From Bacteroidales bacterium UBA1184 (GTDB lineage: Bacteria; Bacteroidota; Bacteroidia; Bacteroidales; ML635J-15), in the NCBI GenBank assembly GCA_002310235.1, contig DBYO01000033.1, forward strand, positions 62,001-126,000: DNA of 64,000 bases, written 5' to 3'. Within the stretch, counting starts at the first letter, position 1. The number at the start of each line of letters is the position of its first letter. Of the stretch, positions 8,453 to 17,400 are shown in pieces. The notes under the pieces are model-generated. The model was not told the DNA's origin. It did not search any database and worked only from the letters and a program-made list of their open reading frames with translations. A program made the translations under genes and the position numbers.

Positions 8453-8995
8453 TCAATACGCTGCAAAACTTTCTTCGTCGAGCCAAGTCTTCTGCGCACG
8501 CATAACCTGCTCTATCACATCGCGCACACAACCTTCGCCGCCCTTCTTATCGGAAACATACAAAGCAATCTCCTTTATTTCGTCGGCGGCATCAGACGGA
8601 CAACATGGCAAACCGACAAGCTTCATAATCTGATAATCGGGAATATCATCGCCCATATAGAGGATTTCCTCGTTGCGTAGGTTATATTTCTTCTTTAGCA
8701 TTTCCAAGTCCTCGGTTTTCCACACGCTACCCATTATCACTTCCTCCACGCCAAGATTCTTGTAACGAATCATTGTCTTTTCGCAGAAACCGCCAGAAAT
8801 TATCGCAACCACAAGTCCCTTACGTACAGCGCATTTTATTGCAAAACCGTCTTTTACACTTGTCGTACGCTGCAAATATCCGACCTCATTTATATTTACT
8901 GTCGATGACGACAAAACACCGTCGATATCAAAGACAACGGCCTTGATATTCGACAATATTTCCTTGAAATTCAATGTTTCCAGATTTCTATTCAT
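8453..8995 (-). CDS. kdsC: 3-deoxy-D-manno-octulosonate 8-phosphate phosphatase, HAD family
   Basis: The 180-aa protein is a cap-less C0-type HAD phosphatase. It has the nucleophile motif DIDGVLSS (about residues 22-29), the ISGG motif (about 65-68) and the GDDIPDY metal-binding motif (about 114-120). KdsC removes phosphate from KDO-8-phosphate in the synthesis of the LPS inner core sugar. It overlaps the upstream DUF2520 gene by 4 bases (ATGA), so the two are translationally coupled. A DUF2520-HAD pair is common in Bacteroidetes, often followed by maf; here the next gene is an M6-like protease instead. Confidence 0.9.
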   Translation of the reverse strand: MNRNLETLNFKEILSNIKAVVFDIDGVLSSSTVNINEVGYLQRTTSVKDGFAIKCAVRKGLVVAIISGGFCEKTMIRYKNLGVEEVIMGSVWKTEDLEMLKKKYNLRNEEILYMGDDIPDYQIMKLVGLPCCPSDAADEIKEIALYVSDKKGGEGCVRDVIEQVMRAQKTWLDEESFAAY

Positions 8996-9765
8996 TTGTT
9001 GTAAGTTTTAAGGATGCTTTCGCTCAAAACCTTGTAAACGTTTGCAAGATTTTCATCAGAAGCAAGCATATCTATATGGGAATCAATAATTTTTCTATCG
9101 CCACGCACAGCAGGTCCCGTCTGCGACGAGTATGCACCGCCAGCAAGGATCTTAGCAAAGCTCTGCTTCAGCAATGGTGTTAATATATTAATAGGTACGT
9201 TGTTTTCCTGTAATAAATTCTGAGCGAGACAAACGCTATGATTCATGTAATTTGCGGCAAAAACGCCTGCAATATGCAATATTTTGCGTTGCTCGAACGA
9301 CAATTCGTAAATTAATGGACTTATTTTCTCAGCCAAGCAACGCACTTCATGGAATGTATCTGCATTTGACGTCTCTATGCAAATAGGAATTTCGCTAAAA
9401 TTTTCAATTTTCACATCGCGCGAGAACGTCTGGAACGGATACATTACCGCAGTGTTCTTCTGCTTGAAAATCTCCTTTGGCAGACTTCCCGAAGTGTGGA
9501 TGTAAATTTTATCGTCGGGCAGATTGATTTGACTTGCAATTTCTGCATTTGCCTCATCCGACATCATAAACAGGTAAGCATCGGACTTTGACGGGATTTG
9601 GAACAATTCATCGGTAAAAACAGCATTTACCTCATCGGCCAACGATTGACCAGTATCATGGTTTCTACTGAACACACAGTCGATAACGAAGCCTTCGGCA
9701 CGAAGTTTTCGTGCGATATGGTAGGCGACATTGCCAGAGCCGAGTAATGAAATGTGTTTTATCAT
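8992..9765 (-). CDS. Rossmann-fold DUF2520 protein (NADP-oxidoreductase-like)
   Basis: The 257-aa protein begins with a Rossmann dinucleotide motif (LLGSGNVAYHIARKL, residues 6-20) similar to F420/NADP-type and 6-phosphogluconate dehydrogenase-like enzymes. The C-terminal half is the helical DUF2520 domain (containing AGVFAANYMNH). The substrate of the family is not known. It is the first gene of a three-gene minus-strand operon with kdsC and the M6-like protease. Confidence 0.85.
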   Translation of the reverse strand: MIKHISLLGSGNVAYHIARKLRAEGFVIDCVFSRNHDTGQSLADEVNAVFTDELFQIPSKSDAYLFMMSDEANAEIASQINLPDDKIYIHTSGSLPKEIFKQKNTAVMYPFQTFSRDVKIENFSEIPICIETSNADTFHEVRCLAEKISPLIYELSFEQRKILHIAGVFAANYMNHSVCLAQNLLQENNVPINILTPLLKQSFAKILAGGAYSSQTGPAVRGDRKIIDSHIDMLASDENLANVYKVLSESILKTYNK

Positions 9766-9854
9766 AGCCTTTTTTTAAGGAGATTCCGCATAGTCGAACA
9801 TTACAACGCTCCCCGCTCCGTATCGCGTGTATGTTCTGACTTGTGGAATGACGA

Positions 9855-9862
9855 CAAAAATA
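9855..9862 (-). promoter_or_regulatory. Probable -7 box of the DUF2520-kdsC-protease operon
   Basis: The minus strand reads TATTTTTG, matching TAnnTTTG. The -33 region falls inside the atpC terminator stem. The leader would be about 80-90 nt. Confidence 0.5.
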
Positions 9863-9866
9863 AAAC

Positions 9867-9896
9867 AAAAAGGAAACCCCTTTACGAAGTTTCCTT
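9867..9896 (-). terminator. Rho-independent terminator of atpDC
   Basis: AAGGAAAC (9870-9877) pairs with GTTTCCTT (9889-9896) around an 11-nt loop. On the minus strand the stem is followed by a T-rich run. It lies about 20 bases after the atpC stop. Confidence 0.75.
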
Positions 9897-9916
9897 TTTT
9901 TAGTTAATAAATTCCA

Positions 9917-10156
9917 TTATTCTTCAACGAGAATAACAATCTTATTGTTCTTGCATTCTACAAGGCCGCCGTTGACGCTGAACTTCAGTTCATTATCATT
10001 CATTTCCCTGATAACGACCTCACCCTTGTCCAATGTCGAAACGATTGGAGCGTGCATGTTCAGCATCTGGAATGAGCCTTTTGCCCCAGGCACCTTAACC
10101 ATTGAGGTTTCGCCTTCGAACAACTTTTTTTCAGGTGTGATAATTTCTACTGTCAT
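9917..10156 (-). CDS. atpC: F1F0 ATP synthase epsilon subunit, short form
   Basis: This 79-aa protein covers the N-terminal beta-sandwich of the epsilon subunit (EIITPEKKLFEGE near the start, PGAKGSFQMLNMHAPIVSTL at about 24-43). It lacks the C-terminal two-helix domain found in the E. coli protein, which inhibits rotation there. Short forms of this kind are usual in Bacteroidetes. It follows atpD by 8 bases and ends at a strong terminator, so the operon here is atpDC only. Confidence 0.95.
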   Translation of the reverse strand: MTVEIITPEKKLFEGETSMVKVPGAKGSFQMLNMHAPIVSTLDKGEVVIREMNDNELKFSVNGGLVECKNNKIVILVEE

Positions 10157-10164
10157 AGCAACTA

Positions 10165-11682
10165 TTATTTAGTTTCAGCCATCATCTTTTCACCCTTCTC
10201 GATAGCCTGTTCGATAGTACCAACGAGGTTGAATGCAGCTTCTGGATACTGGTCAACTTCACCGTCGAGGATCATGTTGAATCCCTTGATTGTATCTTCA
10301 ATCTTTACGAATTCGCCCTTCAAGCCGGTGAATGCCTCGGCAACGTGGAACGGCTGTGACAAGAATCTCTGAACACGTCTTGCTCTGTGAACAACAAGCT
10401 TGTCTTCGTCCGAAAGTTCGTCCATACCGAGGATAGCGATGATATCCTGAAGTTCCTGGTATCTCTGAAGAATATTGATAACTCTCTGTGCTGTCTCGTA
10501 GTGAGCCTTTCCTACAACTGCCTCGGTAAGGATACGTGACGAAGAGTCGAGCGGGTCAACAGCCGGGTAGATACCGAGTTCAGCGATCTTACGGCTAAGA
10601 ACCGTTGTTGCATCCAAGTGCGAGAATGTAGTTGCAGGAGCAGGGTCGGTCAAGTCGTCGGCAGGTACATATACTGCCTGAACAGATGTGATAGAACCGC
10701 CCTTTGTTGATGTAATACGTTCCTGCATTTCACCCATTTCGGTTGCAAGTGTAGGCTGGTAACCTACTGCCGATGGCATACGTCCCAGAAGTGCTGATAC
10801 CTCGGAACCTGCCTGAGTGAAACGGAAGATATTGTCAACGAAGAAAAGAATATCACGACCTGTTGACGATGAGTTGTCGCCGGTTCCGTCACGGAAGCTT
10901 TCTGCGATAGTCAAACCCGACAAAGCAACACGAGCACGTGCTCCGGGGGGTTCGTTCATCTGTCCGAACACCATGCTCAGCTTCGAGTCGTTGAGCTTGT
11001 CCTTGTCAACCTTCTCCAAGTCCCATGAACCCTTTTCCATGGATTCCTTGAAGCCCTCACCATACTTAACAATGTTTGCCTCGATCATTTCGCGGAGAAG
11101 GTCGTTACCTTCACGGGTACGTTCACCAACGCCTGCGAACACCGACAAACCATCGTATCCAATAGCGATGTTATTGATAAGTTCCTGGATAAGAACTGTC
11201 TTACCAACACCTGCGCCACCGAACAAACCGATCTTACCACCCTTTGAATAAGGCTCGATAAGGTCGATAACCTTGATACCTGTGAACAGCACTTCAACCT
11301 CGGTGCTGAGTTCTTCGAACTTTGGTGGCTGGCGATGAATAGGATAACCATCCTGTTTTGGAAGCAGTTCCATACCGTCGATGGTGTCACCGATAACGTT
11401 CATCAAACGACCCTTTACCTGATTACCAACCGGCATCTTGATAGGATTCTTGGTATCGACGACCTCCATGCCTCTGCACAGACCATCTGTAGAATCCATA
11501 GCGATGGTTCTTACAGTATGTTCTCCGATGTGCTGCTGGCATTCAACGATTAGAGGCTTTCCGTTTTCACGCTTAATTTCCAAAGCGTCGTAAATCTTTG
11601 GCAGGTCTGACCCTGATTTTTCGAAACTTACGTCAACTACAGGACCAATAACCTGAACTATTTCACCTACTAATTGTTCCAT
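10165..11682 (-). CDS. atpD: F1F0 ATP synthase beta subunit (catalytic)
   Basis: ATG 11682 gives a 505-aa protein starting MEQLVGEIVQVIGPVVDVSF, the standard beta-subunit N terminus. The P-loop GGAGVGKTV is near residues 152-160, and ALSGLTIAESFRD and the ATP synthase alpha/beta signature PAVDPLDSSSR are present. It forms the catalytic sites of the F1 head with AtpA. The longer upstream frame (to 11739) has no homology to the family and was left out. A TACCTTTG -7 box lies about 27 bases upstream. No atpA, atpG, atpH, atpF, atpE or atpB is in the window, so the ATP synthase genes are split over at least two loci. Confidence 0.97.
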   Translation of the reverse strand: MEQLVGEIVQVIGPVVDVSFEKSGSDLPKIYDALEIKRENGKPLIVECQQHIGEHTVRTIAMDSTDGLCRGMEVVDTKNPIKMPVGNQVKGRLMNVIGDTIDGMELLPKQDGYPIHRQPPKFEELSTEVEVLFTGIKVIDLIEPYSKGGKIGLFGGAGVGKTVLIQELINNIAIGYDGLSVFAGVGERTREGNDLLREMIEANIVKYGEGFKESMEKGSWDLEKVDKDKLNDSKLSMVFGQMNEPPGARARVALSGLTIAESFRDGTGDNSSSTGRDILFFVDNIFRFTQAGSEVSALLGRMPSAVGYQPTLATEMGEMQERITSTKGGSITSVQAVYVPADDLTDPAPATTFSHLDATTVLSRKIAELGIYPAVDPLDSSSRILTEAVVGKAHYETAQRVINILQRYQELQDIIAILGMDELSDEDKLVVHRARRVQRFLSQPFHVAEAFTGLKGEFVKIEDTIKGFNMILDGEVDQYPEAAFNLVGTIEQAIEKGEKMMAETK

Positions 11683-11708
11683 TGTGTAACTGATAAAATT
11701 TTTGCTAA

Positions 11709-11740
11709 CAAAGGTAAAAAAACAAATTTGAACTGACAAG
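11709..11740 (-). promoter_or_regulatory. Promoter of atpDC
   Basis: The minus strand has TACCTTTG at 11716-11709, a perfect TAnnTTTG. A -33-like CTTG lies at 11740-11737, 20 bp upstream. The leader to ATG 11682 would be about 20 nt. Confidence 0.65.
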
Positions 11741-11890
11741 AAAATATCCCCTTTTTTTTAAATATTTTTCTAGTTACTGAAATACAATGTTTTATAATGA
11801 ACAAAGGCAAGATTGGTGTTGTAGTAGGGCAAACAACAAGACCTCTACAATCTTTTTTTTGCATACCATATTATAATTAGAAAAAATATC

Positions 11891-11898
11891 TAAATTTG
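11891..11898 (+). promoter_or_regulatory. -7 box of the EF-hand membrane protein gene
   Basis: TAAATTTG matches TAnnTTTG, 34 bases before ATG 11933. No TTTG lies at the expected -33 distance; the nearest is at 11858-11861. Confidence 0.55.
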
Positions 11899-11932
11899 CA
11901 CTCATAAAAATAACTCTAAACATATTTCTCAT

Positions 11933-14239
11933 ATGGCAATTTTATCAAAAGACAAATCTTACGAGTGGAAATTCTCTAAGATTGGTGGTGTTACACGCGT
12001 TAATATTGAAACTGGCGACGACATAGCCCACCTCGGCGAACTCGACCAGAAAATGTGGACAGTGCTCAGCTGTCCGACCAAAGGTCTGGAAATAGACGAC
12101 AAAACGCTCAACCTCCTCGACACCGACCAAGACGGAAAAATAAAGGTTAACGAAGTAATAGCTGCATCACAATGGCTTGTAAAGGTACTTAAAGACCCGA
12201 ACTTGCTTATAAAACAGGATAGCGTACTTAACCTTTCTGACATAAATACTGAAGACGAAGACGGCAAAAAGCTATACGATTCGGCAAAACAAATCCTCAA
12301 AAACCTTGGACTAGAAAAGGATTCCATCTCAATAGCCGACACATCGGACCGTCTTGCAATTTTTGCCAAAACAAGATTTAACGGCGATGGTATTATAACC
12401 GAAAACTCTACCGATGACGAAGCGTTGAAAACAACAATAAAGTCGTGTATCGACACAATTGGCAGCGTTACTGACCGCAGTGGCGACCCAGGCATCAACG
12501 CCGACCAGATTGAGGAATTTTACACCAACTGCGCCGATTATGCAGCATGGAGCAAAGACGGCGACGACCGCAAAGAATCGGTTTTCCCATACGGAGAGAA
12601 CACCGAAGCCGCCCTCAATGCCTACAATACATTGAAGGAAAAGATTGACGACTACTTCCTGCGTTGCAAACTCATTGCATTCAACAACGACTCAACAGCA
12701 GCACTCGATGTTTCGGTTGCACGTTTCGAAGCCATCAGCGACAAGAACCTCACCACCTGCATCGATGAAATTTCGACCTACCCATTGGCTCGCGTAGGCA
12801 ATAAGAAAGAACTTATGCTCAACGAAGGCATAAACCCGGCATGGGAGGCTGCCTTCTCGACTCTGAAGAGCCTCATTTTCGATGTTGACTTCGCTGGAAA
12901 GGATGCAATTACCGAAAGCGAATGGAACACTATTGGCGGCAAGTTTGCAACATACAAGGAATGGATGGACGGAAAGAAAGGTGCTATTGTAGAGTCTCTC
13001 GGACTTGAAGCTATTAACGGAATCCTAGCAGCAAACCGCAAGGAAGAACTTCTCTCGCTAGTAGAACAGGACAAGGCGTTGGAAACCGAAGCCAACGAAA
13101 TCGAAAGCGTTGACAAACTGATGCACCTCTACCGCGACTTTTTCCTTTTGCTCAAGAATTTCGTCACTTTCTCCGACTTCTATTCACGCAAAGGCGACAA
13201 GGCGATTTTCCAGGCTGGCACGCTGTATATAGACCAACGCAGCTGCGATCTTTGTATAAAGGTAAGCGACATGCCGAAGCACAACACCTCGGCAAGTTTC
13301 AGCGGAATGTATATTGCATACTGCGACTGCCACTCGAAGACAAAAAACGAAACAATGACTATTGCTGCCGTCATTACAAATGGTGAAGTAAACAACCTGA
13401 TGGTCGGTAAAAACGCCATCTTCTACGACCGTGAAGGCAATGACTGGGATGCAACTATCACAAAGATTATCGAAAACCCGATAAGCATACGCGAAGCTTT
13501 CTGGTCGCCTTACCGCAAGTTTGCAAGATTTATCGAAAACCAGATAAACAAATTTGCTGCTAGCCAGGACGACAAGGTAACAAGCCAAGCAACCGGCACG
13601 ATGGAAGCTGCAGGTGACCAAATGGTTGCAAATGCAAGCAAGGCAGCGCAAAACGTTCCAGGCTCCGAAGCCAAGAAAAATCAGGCATTCGACATCGCTA
13701 AGTTCTGTGGTATCTTTGCCGCAATAGGTTTGGCTTTGGGATATATTGGAGGCTTCCTGGTTTCGTTGGCAACAGGCTTCCTTAAACTTTCTTGGTGGCA
13801 GATGCCTCTCGCAATACTTGGTGTTATATTGCTCATTTCGGGTCCTGCAATGATAATAGCATGGCTCAAGCTACGCAAGCGTAACCTTTCGCCGGTACTC
13901 AACGCCAACGGATGGGCAGTCAACGCACAGGCATACGTCAACATCAAGTTCGGTGCAACACTCACCAAGATTGCAAAGTTCCCGCACATAAAGAACGGAA
14001 CCGACCCATTTAAACAAGGTGTTCCCGTATGGAGAAAAATCCTCTATATTATCATTGTACTCGGCATTATCTTCTGCGCATTGTATTTCACCAATGTATT
14101 ATCGCGCGTAGGTCTGCCTTCCCCATTCCACAAGGATGAGCCAACTGAAGTCGTGGTTACCGATACTGTTCCACAAACAGACACTACAGTATTAGAAACA
14201 CCAGCAGAACCTGCTCCAGAAACACCTGCTGCAGAATAA
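11933..14239 (+). CDS. EF-hand membrane protein of unknown function
   Basis: I do not recognise a characterised family. The 768-aa protein has a complete EF-hand calcium loop DTDQDGKIKVNE at residues 63-74, with acidic residues at loop positions 1, 3, 5 and 12, Gly at 6 and Ile at 8. Two degenerate EF-like loops follow (FNGDGIITENS near 134 and DRSGDPGIN near 182). A long, largely helical soluble region runs to about 580. Then come two membrane helices (about 588-650), a cytoplasmic or periplasmic loop, and a third helix (about 702-722). A Pro/Thr/Glu-rich tail ends the protein. There is no signal peptide, so the large N-terminal part is probably cytoplasmic. It is a single-gene unit with its own -7 box and a strong terminator. 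A calcium-sensing membrane role is a guess. Confidence 0.7.
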   Translation: MAILSKDKSYEWKFSKIGGVTRVNIETGDDIAHLGELDQKMWTVLSCPTKGLEIDDKTLNLLDTDQDGKIKVNEVIAASQWLVKVLKDPNLLIKQDSVLNLSDINTEDEDGKKLYDSAKQILKNLGLEKDSISIADTSDRLAIFAKTRFNGDGIITENSTDDEALKTTIKSCIDTIGSVTDRSGDPGINADQIEEFYTNCADYAAWSKDGDDRKESVFPYGENTEAALNAYNTLKEKIDDYFLRCKLIAFNNDSTAALDVSVARFEAISDKNLTTCIDEISTYPLARVGNKKELMLNEGINPAWEAAFSTLKSLIFDVDFAGKDAITESEWNTIGGKFATYKEWMDGKKGAIVESLGLEAINGILAANRKEELLSLVEQDKALETEANEIESVDKLMHLYRDFFLLLKNFVTFSDFYSRKGDKAIFQAGTLYIDQRSCDLCIKVSDMPKHNTSASFSGMYIAYCDCHSKTKNETMTIAAVITNGEVNNLMVGKNAIFYDREGNDWDATITKIIENPISIREAFWSPYRKFARFIENQINKFAASQDDKVTSQATGTMEAAGDQMVANASKAAQNVPGSEAKKNQAFDIAKFCGIFAAIGLALGYIGGFLVSLATGFLKLSWWQMPLAILGVILLISGPAMIIAWLKLRKRNLSPVLNANGWAVNAQAYVNIKFGATLTKIAKFPHIKNGTDPFKQGVPVWRKILYIIIVLGIIFCALYFTNVLSRVGLPSPFHKDEPTEVVVTDTVPQTDTTVLETPAEPAPETPAAE

Positions 14240-14264
14240 AACAGACATCATTTTTACGCAATAG

Positions 14265-14292
14265 AAAGGCTGAGAGTTTCTCAGCCTTTTGT
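14265..14292 (+). terminator. Rho-independent terminator of the EF-hand gene
   Basis: AAAGGCTGAGA (14265-14275) pairs with TCTCAGCCTTT (14279-14289) around a 3-nt loop and is followed by a T-rich run. Confidence 0.9.
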
Positions 14293-14318
14293 TTTATGTA
14301 TAGCCAATATTATCTAAC

Positions 14319-14350
14319 AATAAGGGACGCAAAATTTTGCGTCCCTTATT
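14319..14350. repeat. Perfect 32-bp palindrome
   Basis: Two 16-base arms (14319-14334 and 14335-14350) are exact reverse complements with no spacer; the centre reads GACGCAAAATTTTGCGTC. It sits between the terminators of two convergent genes. A partial relative (GAAATTTTGCGT) occurs at 727-738, suggesting a dispersed palindrome family. Confidence 0.8.
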
Positions 14351-14390
14351 GTCATGACACAGCAAAAGTAAGCACAACAATTTGTCTAAA

Positions 14391-14421
14391 CAAAAAAAAT
14401 AGGGAGGTTACCCTCCCTATT
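14391..14421 (-). terminator. Rho-independent terminator of the OB-module T9SS protein gene
   Basis: AATAGGGAGG (14398-14407) pairs with CCTCCCTATT (14412-14421) around a 4-nt loop. The minus-strand stem is followed by a run of T from 14400 down to 14392. It lies 20 bases past the stop at 14442. Confidence 0.9.
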
Positions 14422-14441
14422 CAAATTATCGTTGATGTGGA

Positions 14442-17400
14442 TTATCTTATTACATTGACCTTTACAACGGTTCCGTCAACCTTAACGAAATAAGTTCCAT
14501 TGCAAAGTCCCGAAAGGTCTATTGTCTGGTTATCGGCGGCATTGTCGATACTTGCCACAACCTGACCGAGAGCATTTACAACAACAATGCTCTTACCTTC
14601 GGCATTGGTAATACTTACCATACCTGTTGTCGGATTAGGATAAACCTCGTTTGAATTTGCGAGAAGCTCATCTACCGACATGCTACAGTCTGCAGTAATA
14701 TCGCTAACGGAAGGATAGTTGACATGATATTTTTCATGAGAATAATCAACTACACCTGCAACGCGGTAAGTTTTGTCCTTTACGACTGTAAATGTTCCAG
14801 ACGAAAAATTATGGCTGAAAACAACAGTTTCATTTGCTGCGTTTACACACGACCAGTCTCCTTGATACATTGAGCTTACAACACTGCGAACACATTCAAC
14901 GCGCACATAGCAGCCTTCGTAAGCCTCACTATTGGCCTCGCTCACCACAACATCAATAGGTCTTGCAATACCCATATTAAATATCTCGAAGTTTGTAACA
15001 TTCTTAAGTTCGGTAAGTCCCCAATATTCGGTTACTGTAGCCTGCAACTTAACAGAGTCTCCGATGTTAGGACTGTTTACCGAGTCGAAAACCCAAATAC
15101 CGCTCCATGCCTCGTTTGCATCCTGAATCGAGTAACCCTTTACTGGGAAATACGGAGTATCAGTAAAGTTTGAAGTAACAACGCCCTTCACCCATACGGT
15201 CTGGTTTTCCTTTGGAGAGGCACCACTTTCATTTGTAGTATATTGGATATCGCGAATTGGAGTGAATGGTGGGCCTGCCAAATCAACTGTGAACGTAGAT
15301 GATGCAGTAGCGACTACACTTTGGTCAGCAGCAATAAGGCTGGCCTTAACTGTATGTTCGCCTTCAGTAAGGCCTGTGAAAGCATGCGATGTTGCAGTTC
15401 CAACGATTGCTTCTCCTCCGTCTATTGAGAAGGAAATGTTACCTTCGAAATTGAAAACTTCTACCGTTACATTTATTGCCGATGAATAAACTATGCTTCC
15501 GTTTACAGGATTGGTTATTGAAATTGTAGGAACTAATCCACCAACAACAATGTCGGCTTCAGTACGTGGTTTGAGCTCCCAAATACCATCCTGTCCGAAC
15601 CAATCGACAATACCTGTTACAGTATAAGAAGTTCCCCTGACAGGAGTATAAGCAAGACCAAACACAACGATTTGAGTTCCGTCACTGATGGTCCATTTAT
15701 TTGCGCTAGCAATATTTGTGCAAGTACCAGTAACAGTAACAAGCATGCTTTCGTACGGCTCGGCAACATCACTGATGCTTGCAAGTGCAAGTCCGTTGAT
15801 TGGAGTTGCTGCACCATTGTTTACAATGGCAGTAGGAGTCATCTCGGTAAGTCCGTTGTATTCGGATATTGAACCAGTAACGGTAACATTGTCGTTAAGG
15901 GCTGGTGTCAATGTCGAATCCCTATTATATATGTATAGTCCGCTCCAAGCAGCCTCTGCATCCTGAATATAGAACTTATCCCTGTTGAACCCAGTAACTG
16001 TTCCACTTACGGTGACTGTTTGTCCGTTGTATGGAGAATCGCCATTCTCTGCAGTTGTATATTGGATGTCGCGAATTGCGAGCTGACCGTTGGTACGAGC
16101 CTCGAAAGTTATGGTTACAGTTACTGGAGTTTCCAATGATGCATTTTCCATGGTTACAAGTTCGAAAGCCAATGTGTTGCTACCGTTTGCAAGGTTTGCT
16201 ACCGTAAAAGGAGCTTCTGATGTAACATACTGTGCTTCGCCGTCGTTCAAGGTGTATTTCAGTTTGCCGTTGGTGCCAAGTTCGAAGTTGTAAACGCGGA
16301 ACTGGACTTCAACGTTGTCGGCCATAACGGTTGAACCTTCGGTTGGAGCAAGGACGCGAAGAACTATTCCGTCAACATTTTCGTCAATGTCGGCAGCACT
16401 GCGCGGAAGCACTACCCAGCCAACATTGTATGTAGGCTTGTTGGTATATGATAGTACGCCAGTGACTTCGTATTCAATTTCTGTAGTCGGTGTGAATTCA
16501 AAGCAATCCGCACCTATATAAATAGTATCATTAGCATTGTTTTCGAGCTGCCATGCAGTACTGAGCATTGTTCCGTTGTGAGTTCCGGTTACCTTTACAA
16601 GCATCGACTCGTACTGTTCCGAAGCGGATCCGAGTTCTATTTCAATTGGTGCGAAAAGATCATTGTCACTGCTTCTTACGATAACATCGGTAACGTCGCC
16701 CATTTCGGTCAGACCATTGAATTCGGCCATTGTACCGCGAACGACAACCATATCGCCAAGTTCTACATCACCAACATGATCGACCGTATAAACATAAAGT
16801 CCACTATATGCTTCAGTAGATGACTGAATATAGAAACCACGTTCAATCTTTGCTGTTACAATACCCTGAGTAGCAACAACGTTTCCGTTCTGGGCGTTTA
16901 CATCTGCCGTACCCTGAATTGCTGGAATTGTCATCAAGGTCGAGAAATCGGCATCGGTAGTGAAAGCTACATTTGCTGTAACATGGGTTTCCAACGAAGC
17001 ATTATCCATATCTACAAGTTCGAGTGCGAGAGTGTGGTTGCCGTCCTCGATGTCTGAAATTGCGAAAGTGGCAGTTGTTGAATACTGAGCTGCGCCACCA
17101 TCGAGGGTATATTTTATCTTGCCCTGAGTGCCAAGTGTAAAGTTGCGAACAGTAAGGTTAACACTTACCGTATTTGCAAAGAAAAACGAGTTGTTTGCAG
17201 GAGCTGTTACTGTTATTGCAGGATCGGAGCTCAAAGATGTAGGATCTACATAAAGACTTACTGCTTTATAATTTGAATTTACCGATGCATAGCACGAAAA
17301 TATTGGTGTCCCATTATTATAATTGTACAGCATTACATTGCGATTGTTTGACCCAGAGGCAACTACAGAACAAGTATTGCCATTAAAGGTGATTTCCCAT

